Shown here: piece after piece, positions 26,142-35,067 of the stretch | How positions within the stretch are numbered: position 1 is the stretch's first letter | How the letters are laid out: each line of letters begins with the position of its first letter | DNA from: DATFVA01 sp963839165 | GTDB lineage: Bacteria; Bacteroidota; Ignavibacteria; Ignavibacteriales; Ignavibacteriaceae | Direction of reading: 5' to 3' | NCBI GenBank assembly: GCA_963839165.1 | Contig: CAWIUG010000036.1 | Span: forward strand, 124,001 to 188,000 | DNA length: 64,000 nt | The notes under the pieces: generated by a model | What the model was told of the DNA's origin: nothing | The model's database searches: none | The model's input: only the letters and a program-made list of their open reading frames with translations | Translations under genes and position numbers: made by a program

Positions 26142-27893
26142 TTATTCGCCCGATTTAAAGCGGTCTACAAGTTCGAATTTCCCGTCGCTGTACCTTACTA
26201 TATTAAGAAACCTGTTTATATGTTCTTTCCCGAACGCGATATTGTTATGATAGCCTTTTACTTCAATCCCCGATTCCATCGTTGAGATAAGCGACAACCT
26301 CGTATCGGCGCCTGCATCTATTATTGTAAGAAGATATTCCGCCGTATCATAACCGTAGAGAACATTTCTGTTGATGTCCGTTCCTGTTTCTTCAGTAAAG
26401 TCTTTGCTGATCGTGTTGAAGGTTGTGTCGTTATAGTCGATGTAAAAGTCGGATGTAAAAGAAAGCTGATCGCTCAGAACGGATGAGGTTTCAAAACCTT
26501 TTGCGTAGAACCAGTCCTGGTTCCCGAAAATTGATGTGTTGATGTTGTACTGTACCATCTGCGATAACAGCGGTGCGGCATCTGTTTTACTTGAGAGCGG
26601 CACGTATATGCCGTCGAGCTCGGTCGAATCTGAAGCTATACTCGATACAGGCCCGTTAAGATCGAACGACCCGCTGCTGTAGGTGCGGTTCTTTATTATC
26701 TCACCGCCGAGTTTCTGAAATTCTTCGGAAAATATCGATGCCATCAGCGGGGAGTATCCCTGTATTGCGTTAAGGATTGACATCTTCCTCTTTCCCGTAG
26801 TGTAGTAGATGTACTGGGCCATCACTTTCGCCCTCATATAAAATGAGGGATTTGCCTGAAAGAAATTTTCACTGAGATCTACAAGATCATTGTCCGTTGC
26901 CGTTGGTGAGATAACCGGAATGCCGGAATGCCGGAAATCTATCAGGGTCGCCCTTACTTCATCACTGAAGATGGGACCAATAACCGCCTTAATCGCCGGG
27001 ACTAAACTGAGTTCTTCCGAAATCCCTCTTATAACCGATGAATCATTTTCGGTATCCCTTATTACAAGTCCCACTTTGTTATCATGCTCTTTATTGTACT
27101 GAGCCGCTGCAAACTTAATCCCCGAAAGTATCTCATTGGCTGCCGAATTCGTTTCACCTGTTTTTGAATCTGTTAGCGGAAGGAGTACTCCCAGTAAATT
27201 CTGCGATCTGAATTCATCCTTTATCGATTGAAGTCTGCTCAACCGCCGCTTCGCCTCAGCTTCCTGATCTGAACCGGCATAGCCGCTTATCAGTGTATTA
27301 TAAGTACCCGCAGCCTTACTGTAGTTCCCTTCACTCTCCTGCTTCTGCGCGAGCAGCAGCAGCAGGTATGGCTTTGCGGTTGAATCCGTTGTGATATCAA
27401 GGAATGTTTTTATCCTGTATTCATCAAGATAGTTTACGGCCAGGGTCTGCCCTATCGATTCAGCATAGGTTTTATATCCCGGAAGTTTTGCTTCTGAAAC
27501 AAGGTGAAGTAATTCCCCGAATGCGTCCTTATAGTCCTCCTGCTTGTAGAATACCTTCGCCAGCGCAAGATGAGCCTCATCGTTATAACTGCTGGTTGGA
27601 AATTTCTCCAGGAAGTCCTGAAGGAATTTCTTTGCCGATCCCGGGTCGTTCATCTGAAGATAGGTCTTACCGGTAAAAAGATATGCTATGGTGGTTTTTG
27701 AATTATAGGGCGCCCGCACGGCGATCTTCTGAAATATCGGGAGAGCATCACTGTATTCACCCGACTTGTAAAGATCTACGGCCAGCTTGAACTGATTGTC
27801 GATGTCTGTCTGCTGACTGTAACATACGCCGCTCATTATAAAAGCTATTGCCGCGGTTAAAAATATTATTGTACGCCGGGTTCTTCTATTCAT
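26142..27893 (-). CDS. TPR protein fused to a periplasmic binding-protein domain (LivK/LpoA-like)
   Basis: A 583-residue exported protein with a signal peptide (FLTAAIAFIMSGVCYSQ). Residues ~30-215 are tetratricopeptide-like helices; ~235-570 are a periplasmic-binding-protein type 1 fold (LLPLTDSKTGETNSAANEIL..., AVIGPIFSDEVRATL, GIPVISPTATDNDL). The arrangement resembles LpoA/penicillin-binding-protein activators and leucine-binding ABC receptors; no permease or ATPase is adjacent, so a peptidoglycan-synthase-regulatory role is possible but unproven. Its 5' end overlaps the next TPR gene by 8 bp. Confidence 0.85.
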   Translation of the reverse strand: MNRRTRRTIIFLTAAIAFIMSGVCYSQQTDIDNQFKLAVDLYKSGEYSDALPIFQKIAVRAPYNSKTTIAYLFTGKTYLQMNDPGSAKKFLQDFLEKFPTSSYNDEAHLALAKVFYKQEDYKDAFGELLHLVSEAKLPGYKTYAESIGQTLAVNYLDEYRIKTFLDITTDSTAKPYLLLLLAQKQESEGNYSKAAGTYNTLISGYAGSDQEAEAKRRLSRLQSIKDEFRSQNLLGVLLPLTDSKTGETNSAANEILSGIKFAAAQYNKEHDNKVGLVIRDTENDSSVIRGISEELSLVPAIKAVIGPIFSDEVRATLIDFRHSGIPVISPTATDNDLVDLSENFFQANPSFYMRAKVMAQYIYYTTGKRKMSILNAIQGYSPLMASIFSEEFQKLGGEIIKNRTYSSGSFDLNGPVSSIASDSTELDGIYVPLSSKTDAAPLLSQMVQYNINTSIFGNQDWFYAKGFETSSVLSDQLSFTSDFYIDYNDTTFNTISKDFTEETGTDINRNVLYGYDTAEYLLTIIDAGADTRLSLISTMESGIEVKGYHNNIAFGKEHINRFLNIVRYSDGKFELVDRFKSGE

Positions 27894-28791
27894 CGGGAGC
27901 CGTTTTTTGAATTATGTTGTCAGCGTTCTTTTTTCCCTGTTCGGCAAGCCTGTTTTCAGGGTCTAGCGTTAAGGCAATCTCAAAGTACGCAAGAGCGTCG
28001 GCAGGCTTTTGCGATTTCATGCACGCCTCCGCAAGTTCGGTGTAGATATCGGCCTCCGGCTCCTCGCCCGCGTCTATATAGGCAAGCAGCTGTTTCTCGG
28101 CCTTCTGATAGTCGCCTGTCTTCAGGTATATCTTCCCTGCCCATTTGTGGACTGATTTTTCCTGGGGATTAAGTTTAAGCGATTTACCTACAGGCACAAT
28201 AGCATGCGTGTACATTCCAAGGTTATAGTAAACAACAGAGATCAGCATGTTCCATTCCCAGAAATTCGAGTACACGATCTCCGTTTTCTTCAGGTACTCA
28301 AGCGCGCTGTTAAAATTCTTTAGATTTATTTCAATCTTTGCCAGGTAAAGATTAGCCTCCTGGAGCATTTCGTCGGGACTGCCATGCTTCAGAAAATTCA
28401 GAAAGTTGATCCTCGCTACTTCGTAATCCTTCTGCATAAAATGAGAGTACCCAAGGAAGAATGAGATAACCGGTTCTTCTTCAGGGAGAATATAACTCAG
28501 CAGCTCGTTGGCTTCATCCCATCTCTTGTTCCTCATCAGGAACTCGCTCAGGTATATCCTTACTTCTTTATTCTCGGGATTTCGTTTCAGAAAGTTTCTA
28601 ATCATCGCTACGGCGGGATTTATATTCCCTATTTTCTCGTAAACTTCCCCAAGTGCAAAGTAGGCATCGGTAAAGTTGGGATTTTCGGCAATAACTGAGT
28701 TGTATATCTGAACGGCATGTAGAAGTTTCCCCTGCATTTCGAAGTCAGCTGCTTGTTTCATCTTATGGGTAACCTGGTTTTCGTCAAGCAT
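27886..28791 (-). CDS. Cytoplasmic TPR protein
   Basis: A 301-residue protein made of about six to seven tetratricopeptide repeats (for example YFALGEVYEKIGNINPAVAM and VHKWAGKIYLKTGDYQKAEK). No signal peptide is visible. It overlaps the downstream TPR/binding-protein gene by 8 bp and starts 6 bp after the guaA stop, so it lies in a transcriptional run with guaA. It is probably a scaffold; partner unknown. Confidence 0.85.
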   Translation of the reverse strand: MLDENQVTHKMKQAADFEMQGKLLHAVQIYNSVIAENPNFTDAYFALGEVYEKIGNINPAVAMIRNFLKRNPENKEVRIYLSEFLMRNKRWDEANELLSYILPEEEPVISFFLGYSHFMQKDYEVARINFLNFLKHGSPDEMLQEANLYLAKIEINLKNFNSALEYLKKTEIVYSNFWEWNMLISVVYYNLGMYTHAIVPVGKSLKLNPQEKSVHKWAGKIYLKTGDYQKAEKQLLAYIDAGEEPEADIYTELAEACMKSQKPADALAYFEIALTLDPENRLAEQGKKNADNIIQKTAPDE

Positions 28792-28797
28792 TTCTTT

Positions 28798-30339
28798 TTA
28801 TTCCCATTCAATTGTAGAAGGAGGTTTTGAACTGATATCGTAAACCACCCTGTTAATTCCTCTTACCTTATTTATAATTTTATTCGAAACATGGGCAAGA
28901 AAATCATTATCGAACCTGAACCAGTCGGCCGTCATTCCGTCTGATGAAGTTACCGCTCTTAAGGCAAGTACATTCTCGTAGGTTCTCGCGTCGCCCATAA
29001 CTCCTACCGATTGTATTGAAAGGAGCACCGCGAACGCCTGCCATATATCATCATAAATTCCCGCGTCTTTTATCTCGCTTATAAAAATATCGTCAGCTTC
29101 GCGCAGAATGTCAAGTTTCGGTTTTGTTATATCACCAACAATGCGTACCGCAAGTCCGGGACCCGGGAACGGATGCCGGTTAATAAAATCCTCCGGAATT
29201 CCCAGTTCCCTTCCGGCTTTCCTTACCTCATCCTTAAATAGTTCCCTGAATGGTTCTATTAAAGCCAGATCCATCTTCTCCGGAAGTCCCCCCACATTAT
29301 GATGCGTCTTAATGGTTGTAGAAGCTCCCTTCACCGAAACCGATTCAATAACATCGGGATAAAGAGTACCCTGCACCAAAAACTTCGCGTTCTTAATTTT
29401 CTTTGCTTCCTCTTCAAATACTTCAATAAAAGTATTTCCTATTATCTTCCTTTTCGTTTCGGGATCTGAAACCCCCGTAAGCTTATTCAGAAACCTGTCG
29501 GCCGCGTCTATATAAATTACCTTCAGCTTAAACTGTTCCGAGAACATACGGAGAATATTTTCGCTCTCATTCTTCCGCATCATCCCGGTGTTGATATGAA
29601 TACAGGTAAGATCCTCGCCTATCGCCTTGTCTACCAGCACAGCCGCAACAGTGGAATCAACCCCGCCGCTCAGCGCGCAGATAACTTTTGAACCCCGTGC
29701 TTTGCTCCGTATCTCGTTTATCTTGCCTGTGATGAAATTTCCCGTCGTCCACTCGCCTTTGCACCCGCAGACGTTAAAAAGAAAATTATGAATTATTTTC
29801 TTCCCCTCTTCGGTATGCATTACCTCAGGGTGAAACTGCAGTCCGTATATTTTTTTAGTCTCATCGGCCATAGCGCATACAGGTGAATGATCGGAGGCGG
29901 CGATGATGGTAAATCCTTCGGGACATGATTCAAGGTAGTCGCCGTGACTCATCCACACAACCGAGTCTTTCTTCACATTCTCAAAAACAGGCGAATTTCC
30001 TCTTAAGTGAAGCCGGGCTTTACCGTACTCGCGGCTGCCTGCCGGTTCAACTTTACCGCCCATTGTAAATGAGATGAACTGCAGTCCGTAACAGATCCCG
30101 AGCACCGGTACTCCCAGGTTCAGTATGTCGGTATCGATACGGGGCGCTCCTTCATCATATACGCTCATTGGTCCGCCCGAGAGAATTATTCCCGAGGGAC
30201 GCATTTCCTTAACCTGGCGGAGACTTATAGTGTGGGGGTGAATTTCAGAATAGACGTTCTCTTCCCTTATGCGTCGTGTGATCAGCTGTGTGTATTGTGA
30301 ACCAAAATCAATTATTAAAATATTTTCTTCGTGAGTCAT
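28798..30339 (-). CDS. guaA: GMP synthase (glutamine-hydrolysing)
   Basis: GuaA converts XMP to GMP. 513 residues, normal length. The glutamine amidotransferase domain has GICYGLQF with the catalytic Cys and YGLQFHPEVMHTEEG with His and Glu. The synthetase domain has the PP-loop ALSGGVDSTVAA and the dimerisation C-terminus RFDNDFLAHVSNKIIN...PPSTIEWE. Start ATG 30339. Intact. Confidence 0.98.
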   Translation of the reverse strand: MTHEENILIIDFGSQYTQLITRRIREENVYSEIHPHTISLRQVKEMRPSGIILSGGPMSVYDEGAPRIDTDILNLGVPVLGICYGLQFISFTMGGKVEPAGSREYGKARLHLRGNSPVFENVKKDSVVWMSHGDYLESCPEGFTIIAASDHSPVCAMADETKKIYGLQFHPEVMHTEEGKKIIHNFLFNVCGCKGEWTTGNFITGKINEIRSKARGSKVICALSGGVDSTVAAVLVDKAIGEDLTCIHINTGMMRKNESENILRMFSEQFKLKVIYIDAADRFLNKLTGVSDPETKRKIIGNTFIEVFEEEAKKIKNAKFLVQGTLYPDVIESVSVKGASTTIKTHHNVGGLPEKMDLALIEPFRELFKDEVRKAGRELGIPEDFINRHPFPGPGLAVRIVGDITKPKLDILREADDIFISEIKDAGIYDDIWQAFAVLLSIQSVGVMGDARTYENVLALRAVTSSDGMTADWFRFDNDFLAHVSNKIINKVRGINRVVYDISSKPPSTIEWE

Positions 30340-30373
30340 TACCTGTTCTGAATTATCCGAAGTGCTTTTGCTT

Positions 30374-30754
30374 TTACTGCCCTATTAAACTTTTATAAGC
30401 AGCGCTGTCAAGCAGGTCATTCAAATCTGATAAGTCGCTTATCTCTATCTTTATCATCCAGCCTTTGCCATAGGGATCATTGTTTATAAATTCGGGATTA
30501 TCGGTCAGTTCTGTGTTCAGCTCAAGCACCTTGCCGCTGCAGGGAGCAAACATATCGCTTACGGTTTTAACAGCCTCAATTGTTCCGAATGATTCGCCTT
30601 TCTTTATCTCTTTAAGCTCAGGATCAACATCAACAAATACTACGTCTCCAAGCTCGCCCTGCGCGTACTCGGTAATTCCTATTGTACCCGTGTTGCCGTC
30701 AACCATTATCCATTCGTGATCGTTAGTATATTTCAAATTATTGGGGAAGTTCAT
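30374..30754 (-). CDS. gcvH: Glycine cleavage system H protein
   Basis: Lipoyl carrier of the glycine cleavage complex, shuttling the aminomethyl group between P and T proteins. 126 residues. Lipoylated Lys63 in GTIEAVKTVSDM, with HEWIMVDGN and YGKGWMIKIE in the usual places. gcvP and gcvT are not in the window. It lies 34 bp before guaA on the same strand and follows accC by 43 bp. Confidence 0.96.
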   Translation of the reverse strand: MNFPNNLKYTNDHEWIMVDGNTGTIGITEYAQGELGDVVFVDVDPELKEIKKGESFGTIEAVKTVSDMFAPCSGKVLELNTELTDNPEFINNDPYGKGWMIKIEISDLSDLNDLLDSAAYKSLIGQ

Positions 30755-30797
30755 TTTAACCTCAGTTTTTATTTTTCTATGGTAGCAATGCAGTTAT

Positions 30798-32141
30798 TTA
30801 AGTTGCTTTGAATTCAAATTTCTCAAGAAATCCTGTATCAAAATTTCCGCTTACAAATCTCGGATCTTCCAGCACCTGCAGATGGAAAGGTATAGTAGTT
30901 TTTATACCTTCAATAATAAATTCCTCAAGAGCTCTTCTTCCCCTGGCAATTGCGTGGTTCCTGTCCTTTCCCCAAACCACCAGCTTTGCAATCAGCGAGT
31001 CGTAGAAAGGAGGTATCGAATAGCCGTGGTAAATATGCGAATCAACTCTTACTCCGAACCCGCCCGGAAAGTGAAGTGATTCAATCCTTCCCGGAGAAGG
31101 CCTGAAGTTATTAGCCGGGTCTTCCGCGTTTATTCTGAACTCTATACTGTGACGAAGCGGTTTGCGCGGAAGCGTTTCAATCTTTTCTCCCGCCGCCACA
31201 AGTATCTGCTGCCTTATAAGGTCAACATCGTACACAAGTTCGGTAACCGGGTGTTCAACCTGTATCCTCGTATTCATCTCCATGAAGTAGAACTTCTTGT
31301 GTCTGTCAACCAGGAACTCCACCGTACCGGCGCCTTCATAGTGAACCGACTTACATCCGAGCACTGCGGTTTCACCCATACGGTTCCTCATCTCCGCGTC
31401 AATTATAGGTGAAGGCGATTCCTCAATTAGCTTCTGGTGCCTGCGCTGCACGGAACAGTCTCTCTCGCCGTAATGATAAACATTCCCGAACATGTCGCCC
31501 AGCACCTGTATCTCAACGTGGCGGGGATTTTCCAGGAACTTCTCAATATAAACATCGCCGTTGCCGAAGGCCGATTCAGCTTCTGTGCGGGCAGTCTGGT
31601 ACGCCTTCTCAAATTCAGATTCCTCCCACACTATCCTCATACCCTTGCCGCCGCCGCCGGCCGAAGCCTTAATAATTACGGGATAGCCTACCTCGGCAGA
31701 AACAAGCTTACCCTCGGCAACATCGGCAATAACACCGTCACTGCCGGGAATAACGGGTACGCCGTTTTTCCTCATTGTATCCTTCGCGAAGGATTTATCT
31801 CCCATGGCGTTGATCATTTTAGGGGAGGGACCAATAAACTTAATTCCCGAATCGGCGCAGATCTCTGAAAAGCTGGCGTTCTCCGCCAGGAACCCGTAGC
31901 CGGGATGTATAGCATCCGAGCCGGTGATCTGGGCAGCCGAAATAATAAGGGGAATTTTAAGATAACTTTCCTTGCTGGGGGCAGGACCAATACATACGGC
32001 CTCATCGGCAAAAGTAACGTGCAGTGAATCCTTATCGGCTTCCGAATAAATTGCTACAGTTTTTATCCCCAGTTCTTTGCATGTTCTTATTACGCGTAAC
32101 GCTATTTCGCCTCTGTTGGCGATAAGAATTTTGTTAAACAA
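30798..32141 (-). CDS. accC: Acetyl-CoA carboxylase, biotin carboxylase subunit
   Basis: AccC carboxylates biotin on BCCP with ATP and bicarbonate, first step of fatty-acid synthesis. 447 residues. N-terminal ANRGEIALRVIR, ATP-grasp glycine-rich loop GGGGKGMRIV, and the catalytic MNTRIQVEHPVTE segment are intact. It follows accB by 23 bp in the efp-accB-accC order common in Bacteroidota. Confidence 0.98.
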   Translation of the reverse strand: MFNKILIANRGEIALRVIRTCKELGIKTVAIYSEADKDSLHVTFADEAVCIGPAPSKESYLKIPLIISAAQITGSDAIHPGYGFLAENASFSEICADSGIKFIGPSPKMINAMGDKSFAKDTMRKNGVPVIPGSDGVIADVAEGKLVSAEVGYPVIIKASAGGGGKGMRIVWEESEFEKAYQTARTEAESAFGNGDVYIEKFLENPRHVEIQVLGDMFGNVYHYGERDCSVQRRHQKLIEESPSPIIDAEMRNRMGETAVLGCKSVHYEGAGTVEFLVDRHKKFYFMEMNTRIQVEHPVTELVYDVDLIRQQILVAAGEKIETLPRKPLRHSIEFRINAEDPANNFRPSPGRIESLHFPGGFGVRVDSHIYHGYSIPPFYDSLIAKLVVWGKDRNHAIARGRRALEEFIIEGIKTTIPFHLQVLEDPRFVSGNFDTGFLEKFEFKAT

Positions 32142-32164
32142 ATATTCCTCAAACTTCCTGAGAT

Positions 32165-32632
32165 TTAGCTTGTCCGAACCAGGAATAAAGGCTGGTTATA
32201 CTCAACCGGTTTTCCGTTCTCAACAAGAATTTTAACGATCTTTCCGCTCACATCCGATTCTATCTCATTCATCAATTTCATCGCTTCAACAATACACAGA
32301 ACACTTCCCTGCGAAATAGTATCGCCCACCTGCACATAAGGATCGGCATCCGGGGCCGGGGCGCGGTAGAAAGTACCTACAATAGGAGAATGAACCTCGT
32401 GCAGTTCCTCTTTCGGCTCCTCTTTGGTTGAGGCAGCCTCCCCGCCTTTTTGCTCTGCGGCGGTATTGGGTGCTGATTGCGGAACTGAAAGAAACTGCGG
32501 CTGAGTAAGGGCCTTAACACCCCTTATCTTCTTAGCTATCTTAACCCTCAAACCATTTTCTTCAATCTCAAGGTCGGTAACCTCGCTTGAATCAACAAGC
32601 TTAACAAGTTTCCTGATCAGGTTTAAATCCAT
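32165..32632 (-). CDS. accB: Acetyl-CoA carboxylase, biotin carboxyl carrier protein
   Basis: BCCP of acetyl-CoA carboxylase. 155 residues: an N-terminal helical part (LIRKLVKLVDSSEVTDLEIEE, truncated by 20-residue rule here), a proline/alanine/glutamate-rich linker, and a C-terminal biotinyl domain with the biotinylated Lys in VEAMKLMNEI. Placed between efp (15 bp) and accC (23 bp). Confidence 0.97.
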   Translation of the reverse strand: MDLNLIRKLVKLVDSSEVTDLEIEENGLRVKIAKKIRGVKALTQPQFLSVPQSAPNTAAEQKGGEAASTKEEPKEELHEVHSPIVGTFYRAPAPDADPYVQVGDTISQGSVLCIVEAMKLMNEIESDVSGKIVKILVENGKPVEYNQPLFLVRTS

Positions 32633-32647
32633 TGGATTCCTTGGTTT

Positions 32648-33211
32648 TTAAGATTTAATACGTTCAACGTACTCACCTGTCCTGGTATCAACCCTCAGCA
32701 AGTCGTTAACATCAATAAATAAAGGAACATTTACACTCGCGCCGGTCTCCAGTTCCGCGGGCTTCAGTGCGCCTGTTGCGGTATTGCCCCTGAAACCGGG
32801 TTCAGTATGAACCACTTTAAGGTTCACGAATATCGGGATCTCTACGTTTATAATTTCCGATCCGTTAAAAAGAATATCTATCTCCTCCCCCTCTTTTAGG
32901 AATTTCTCGCCATTGCCGAACAGATCGGCGGGAATATTGATCTGTTCATAAGTGTCATTATCCATACACACCAGGAAATCCCCGTCGCGGTAAAGGAACT
33001 GGTACTTTCTTCTCTCCACACGTACAATATCAATACCCTCGCCCGCGCGGAAAGTATTATCAAGAACCTTTCCTGTTCTGAGATTTTTTAAAGTAGTTCT
33101 TACGAAAGCGCCCCCCTTACCGGGTTTAACGTGCTGGAATTCAGTAATAGTATAAAGATCGTTTTTATATTTAATTATTAATCCATTTCGAAAATCAGAA
33201 GTATCGGCCAT
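32648..33211 (-). CDS. efp: Elongation factor P
   Basis: EF-P rescues ribosomes stalled on polyprolines. 187 residues in three beta-domains. The tip lysine that may be modified is Lys32 within KPGKGGAF. The end has the domain-3 signature TRTGEYVERI. No modification enzyme gene is nearby. First gene of the efp-accB-accC run; the upstream gap holds a terminator of the neighbouring gene. Confidence 0.97.
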   Translation of the reverse strand: MADTSDFRNGLIIKYKNDLYTITEFQHVKPGKGGAFVRTTLKNLRTGKVLDNTFRAGEGIDIVRVERRKYQFLYRDGDFLVCMDNDTYEQINIPADLFGNGEKFLKEGEEIDILFNGSEIINVEIPIFVNLKVVHTEPGFRGNTATGALKPAELETGASVNVPLFIDVNDLLRVDTRTGEYVERIKS

Positions 33212-33352
33212 AAATCCTTAAGGTTTAAAGTTTATTAATAGAATGAAAAAAATATACATATACCGCCTGAAAGTCAAGATTCTTGAAATGATAAAAACTA
33301 ACAGTTTCAGGCAAAAAAGGGGGTGTTTTTGATAAAAATATGTCGAAAAATG

Positions 33353-33380
33353 AAAAAAGCCGCCCAAAAGCGGCTTTAGA
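33353..33380 (-). terminator. Rho-independent terminator of the TPR membrane gene
   Basis: Perfect 8-bp stem AAAGCCGC (33356-33363) / GCGGCTTT (33370-33377) with a CCAAAA loop. Read on the minus strand it ends in a run of T after the stem, terminating the gene that stops at 33396. Confidence 0.92.
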
Positions 33381-33395
33381 GAAAATGCTTAAATA

Positions 33396-34085
33396 TCAGG
33401 CCTGAACAAGGGCAAGGTAGCGGTCGGCCTCCCTGCTGGCAGCAGAAGAACTATAATCCTTTTTAATAGTAGTAAGGAGCTCCTTCGCCTGGTCCTTCTT
33501 CCCCGCGTTAATATAGTTAATAGCACTTTTAAGCAGGTAATCAGGATTATCAACATTAAACTTGCTCACGTGGGCGGCGTCGCTGAACAGACCCGCTGCC
33601 TTCTCAAAGTCGTTTTTATAAGCGTAATACCCTGCCTGTCCCGCCAGCGAAGCGGCCTTCAGCATAGGTATATCACCTGAATAGTCTTTATAATACTTAA
33701 ATGCCTCATCAAACTTCCCAAGGCGGTTATAACTGTTGGCCAGGTAGATTTTGGCTGTTTCGCCGTTTTCAGTACCGCTATACTGCTCAACTATTTTCTT
33801 CAGACCCATCACATCAGTTCCGGCCTTACCCTCAATAGCCTCAAGGTAGGCGCCGTTATCATAAGAGTCGATAACCCGTGAAAGCTGGAGTCCGGCTTCC
33901 TGATTCACTTCCTTTTTATGGTTCACATAATAAATTACAGCAAGGGCCACTACGACAAGCACAGCGCCGTAAGTAAGGAGACGCGACTTATTCTCCACTA
34001 CAAAGCTCTGGACCTGGTAATATGAAGTAACGAGTTTATCCTCTTTAATTTCCCTGCGTGAAAGTTTTTTCTTTTTAGTGAGCAT
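33396..34085 (-). CDS. Membrane-anchored TPR protein (YfgM-like)
   Basis: A 229-residue protein with a basic N-terminus (KKKKLSRREIKEDK), one membrane helix about 38-58 (GAVLVVVALAVIYYVNH) and a periplasmic tetratricopeptide domain (KIYLANSYNRLGKFDEAFKYY; AGQAGYYAYKNDFEKAAGLF). It resembles YfgM, a PpiD/SecYEG-associated chaperone helper, but sequence signatures are general. A strong terminator follows at 33353. tRNA-Arg is just upstream. Confidence 0.8.
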   Translation of the reverse strand: MLTKKKKLSRREIKEDKLVTSYYQVQSFVVENKSRLLTYGAVLVVVALAVIYYVNHKKEVNQEAGLQLSRVIDSYDNGAYLEAIEGKAGTDVMGLKKIVEQYSGTENGETAKIYLANSYNRLGKFDEAFKYYKDYSGDIPMLKAASLAGQAGYYAYKNDFEKAAGLFSDAAHVSKFNVDNPDYLLKSAINYINAGKKDQAKELLTTIKKDYSSSAASREADRYLALVQA

Positions 34086-34177
34086 TGTACGTTCTGTCCT
34101 ACAGATTATTCTTAAAAATCAAAGCATTAAATCTAATACTTAATGAGGTAAGGTTCCAACTAAAAATTCAGTATCAG

Positions 34178-34251
34178 TGCGCCCGGCAGGACTCGAACCT
34201 GCAACCTTTGGAACCGGAATCCAACATTCTGTCCAATTGAACTACGGGCGC
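34178..34251 (-). tRNA. tRNA-Arg (anticodon CCG)
   Basis: 74 nt cloverleaf. Acceptor arms GCGCCCG / CGGGCGC with discriminator A, D-arm starting GTTC, anticodon stem TTGGA / TCCAA with loop TTCCGGT giving anticodon CCG, and T-arm GCAGG-TTCGAGT-CCTGC. The 3' CCA is not encoded. Confidence 0.95.
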
Positions 34252-34349
34252 AGAAAATAAAGTTTCCACTGCGGCCACAAAATTTACAAAAAAAATAATG
34301 ATTATTTAGAGGAAATTTTTATGGAGAGAGGCTGTTTAAAAAATAAACA

Positions 34350-34520
34350 GACTGACAAAATGGCAGACACAAAAATAAGGTACCGGATATGAAGTATTTA
34401 TCCCGCATTTATCTCGGGGAAGTCCCGTATTTGGACTCAAAATGATACACCCCGAAAACCCTCTATATTGGCGGTTTTTGGGCTGTTGAATTTTTCAATG
34501 GACTGACAAAATGGCACACA
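34350..34520. repeat. Direct repeat GACTGACAAAATGGCA (two copies, 151 bp apart)
   Basis: A 20-bp motif occurs at 34350-34369 and 34501-34520, identical except for one G/C change at the seventeenth base. Its core CTGACA-AAA-TGGCAG in the first copy is a near-palindrome with one mismatch. It lies between tRNA-Arg and the receiver-domain gene. Between the copies is a hairpin-like pair CCCGAAAACC ... GGTTTTTGGG (34451-34482). Purpose unknown: operator, or a small mobile relic. Confidence 0.6.
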
Positions 34521-34524
34521 AACC

Positions 34525-34920
34525 TTAGACTGAGGTATTCGTGTTATAACTAACTGTATTAAAAATAAATTTCTGAACTAACTTAAGCAGCTCGGTGGTA
34601 TCAAAGGGCTTTGTCAATACAGCACAGGTCGGAAAGGTTCTGGCGTATTTACCCGCTTTGTGCTTTGGTGATGTTGTTGTAATGATTATAGGTGTATGAT
34701 GGTTCTTAACAATATCAGCTAATTCCTTTTTAAAATGTTCTTTATTCTTAATATTATAATCGGCTATTATAAGATCAGGCCTCAATAGTCTGGTTTGAGC
34801 AAGCAGCCCGTCGTTTCCATCAACTATCACGGAATTAATATTATATCGTTTAAGTATTGAATTTAGATCCAGAGCCACGATCCTGTCATTCTCAGCAATC
34901 AGAACAGTTTTTTTCAACAT
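34525..34920 (-). CDS. Single-domain response regulator (receiver domain only)
   Basis: A 131-residue CheY-like receiver with no output domain. I choose ATG 34920 (GGAG 8 bases upstream) over a GTG 12 bases further up. The acidic pocket begins LIAENDRIVALD, the phosphorylated Asp is in LIIADYN (residue 54 from this start), and the switch Lys is in LTKPFD. The TTTT-rich middle IIITTTSPKHK matches the beta-4/alpha-4 region. No adjacent kinase; two inverted repeats lie upstream (34987, 35048). Confidence 0.88.
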   Translation of the reverse strand: MLKKTVLIAENDRIVALDLNSILKRYNINSVIVDGNDGLLAQTRLLRPDLIIADYNIKNKEHFKKELADIVKNHHTPIIITTTSPKHKAGKYARTFPTCAVLTKPFDTTELLKLVQKFIFNTVSYNTNTSV

Positions 34921-34986
34921 AATTCTCCTCACTGAAAAAGTTATACTGAAATTATTGTCATAGAACCAACTTAAGATGGGATTTAA

Positions 34987-35007
34987 TTCTCTGTTCTGTT
35001 AAGAGAA
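34987..35007. promoter_or_regulatory. Inverted repeat TTCTCT-N9-AGAGAA, possible operator
   Basis: Perfect 6-bp arms, 67 bp upstream of the receiver-gene start codon. A second repeat of the same TTCTCT/AGAGAA type follows at 35048, so the pair could be binding sites of one dimeric regulator. Confidence 0.5.
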
Positions 35008-35047
35008 TGGTGAACGATATTTTTAAGAATTCCCGATTAAATTATAT

Positions 35048-35067
35048 ATTCTCTCAGAATAGAGAAT
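35048..35067. promoter_or_regulatory. Inverted repeat ATTCTCT-N6-AGAGAAT, possible operator
   Basis: Perfect 7-bp arms, sharing the TTCTCT half-site with the copy at 34987, centred about 61 bp away (close to six helical turns). Located upstream of the minus-strand receiver gene. Confidence 0.5.

Noticed and set aside
34350..34369. Sigma-54 promoter (TGGCAC/TGGCAG-like text)
   Set aside because: The required TTGC at the -12 position does not follow in either copy.
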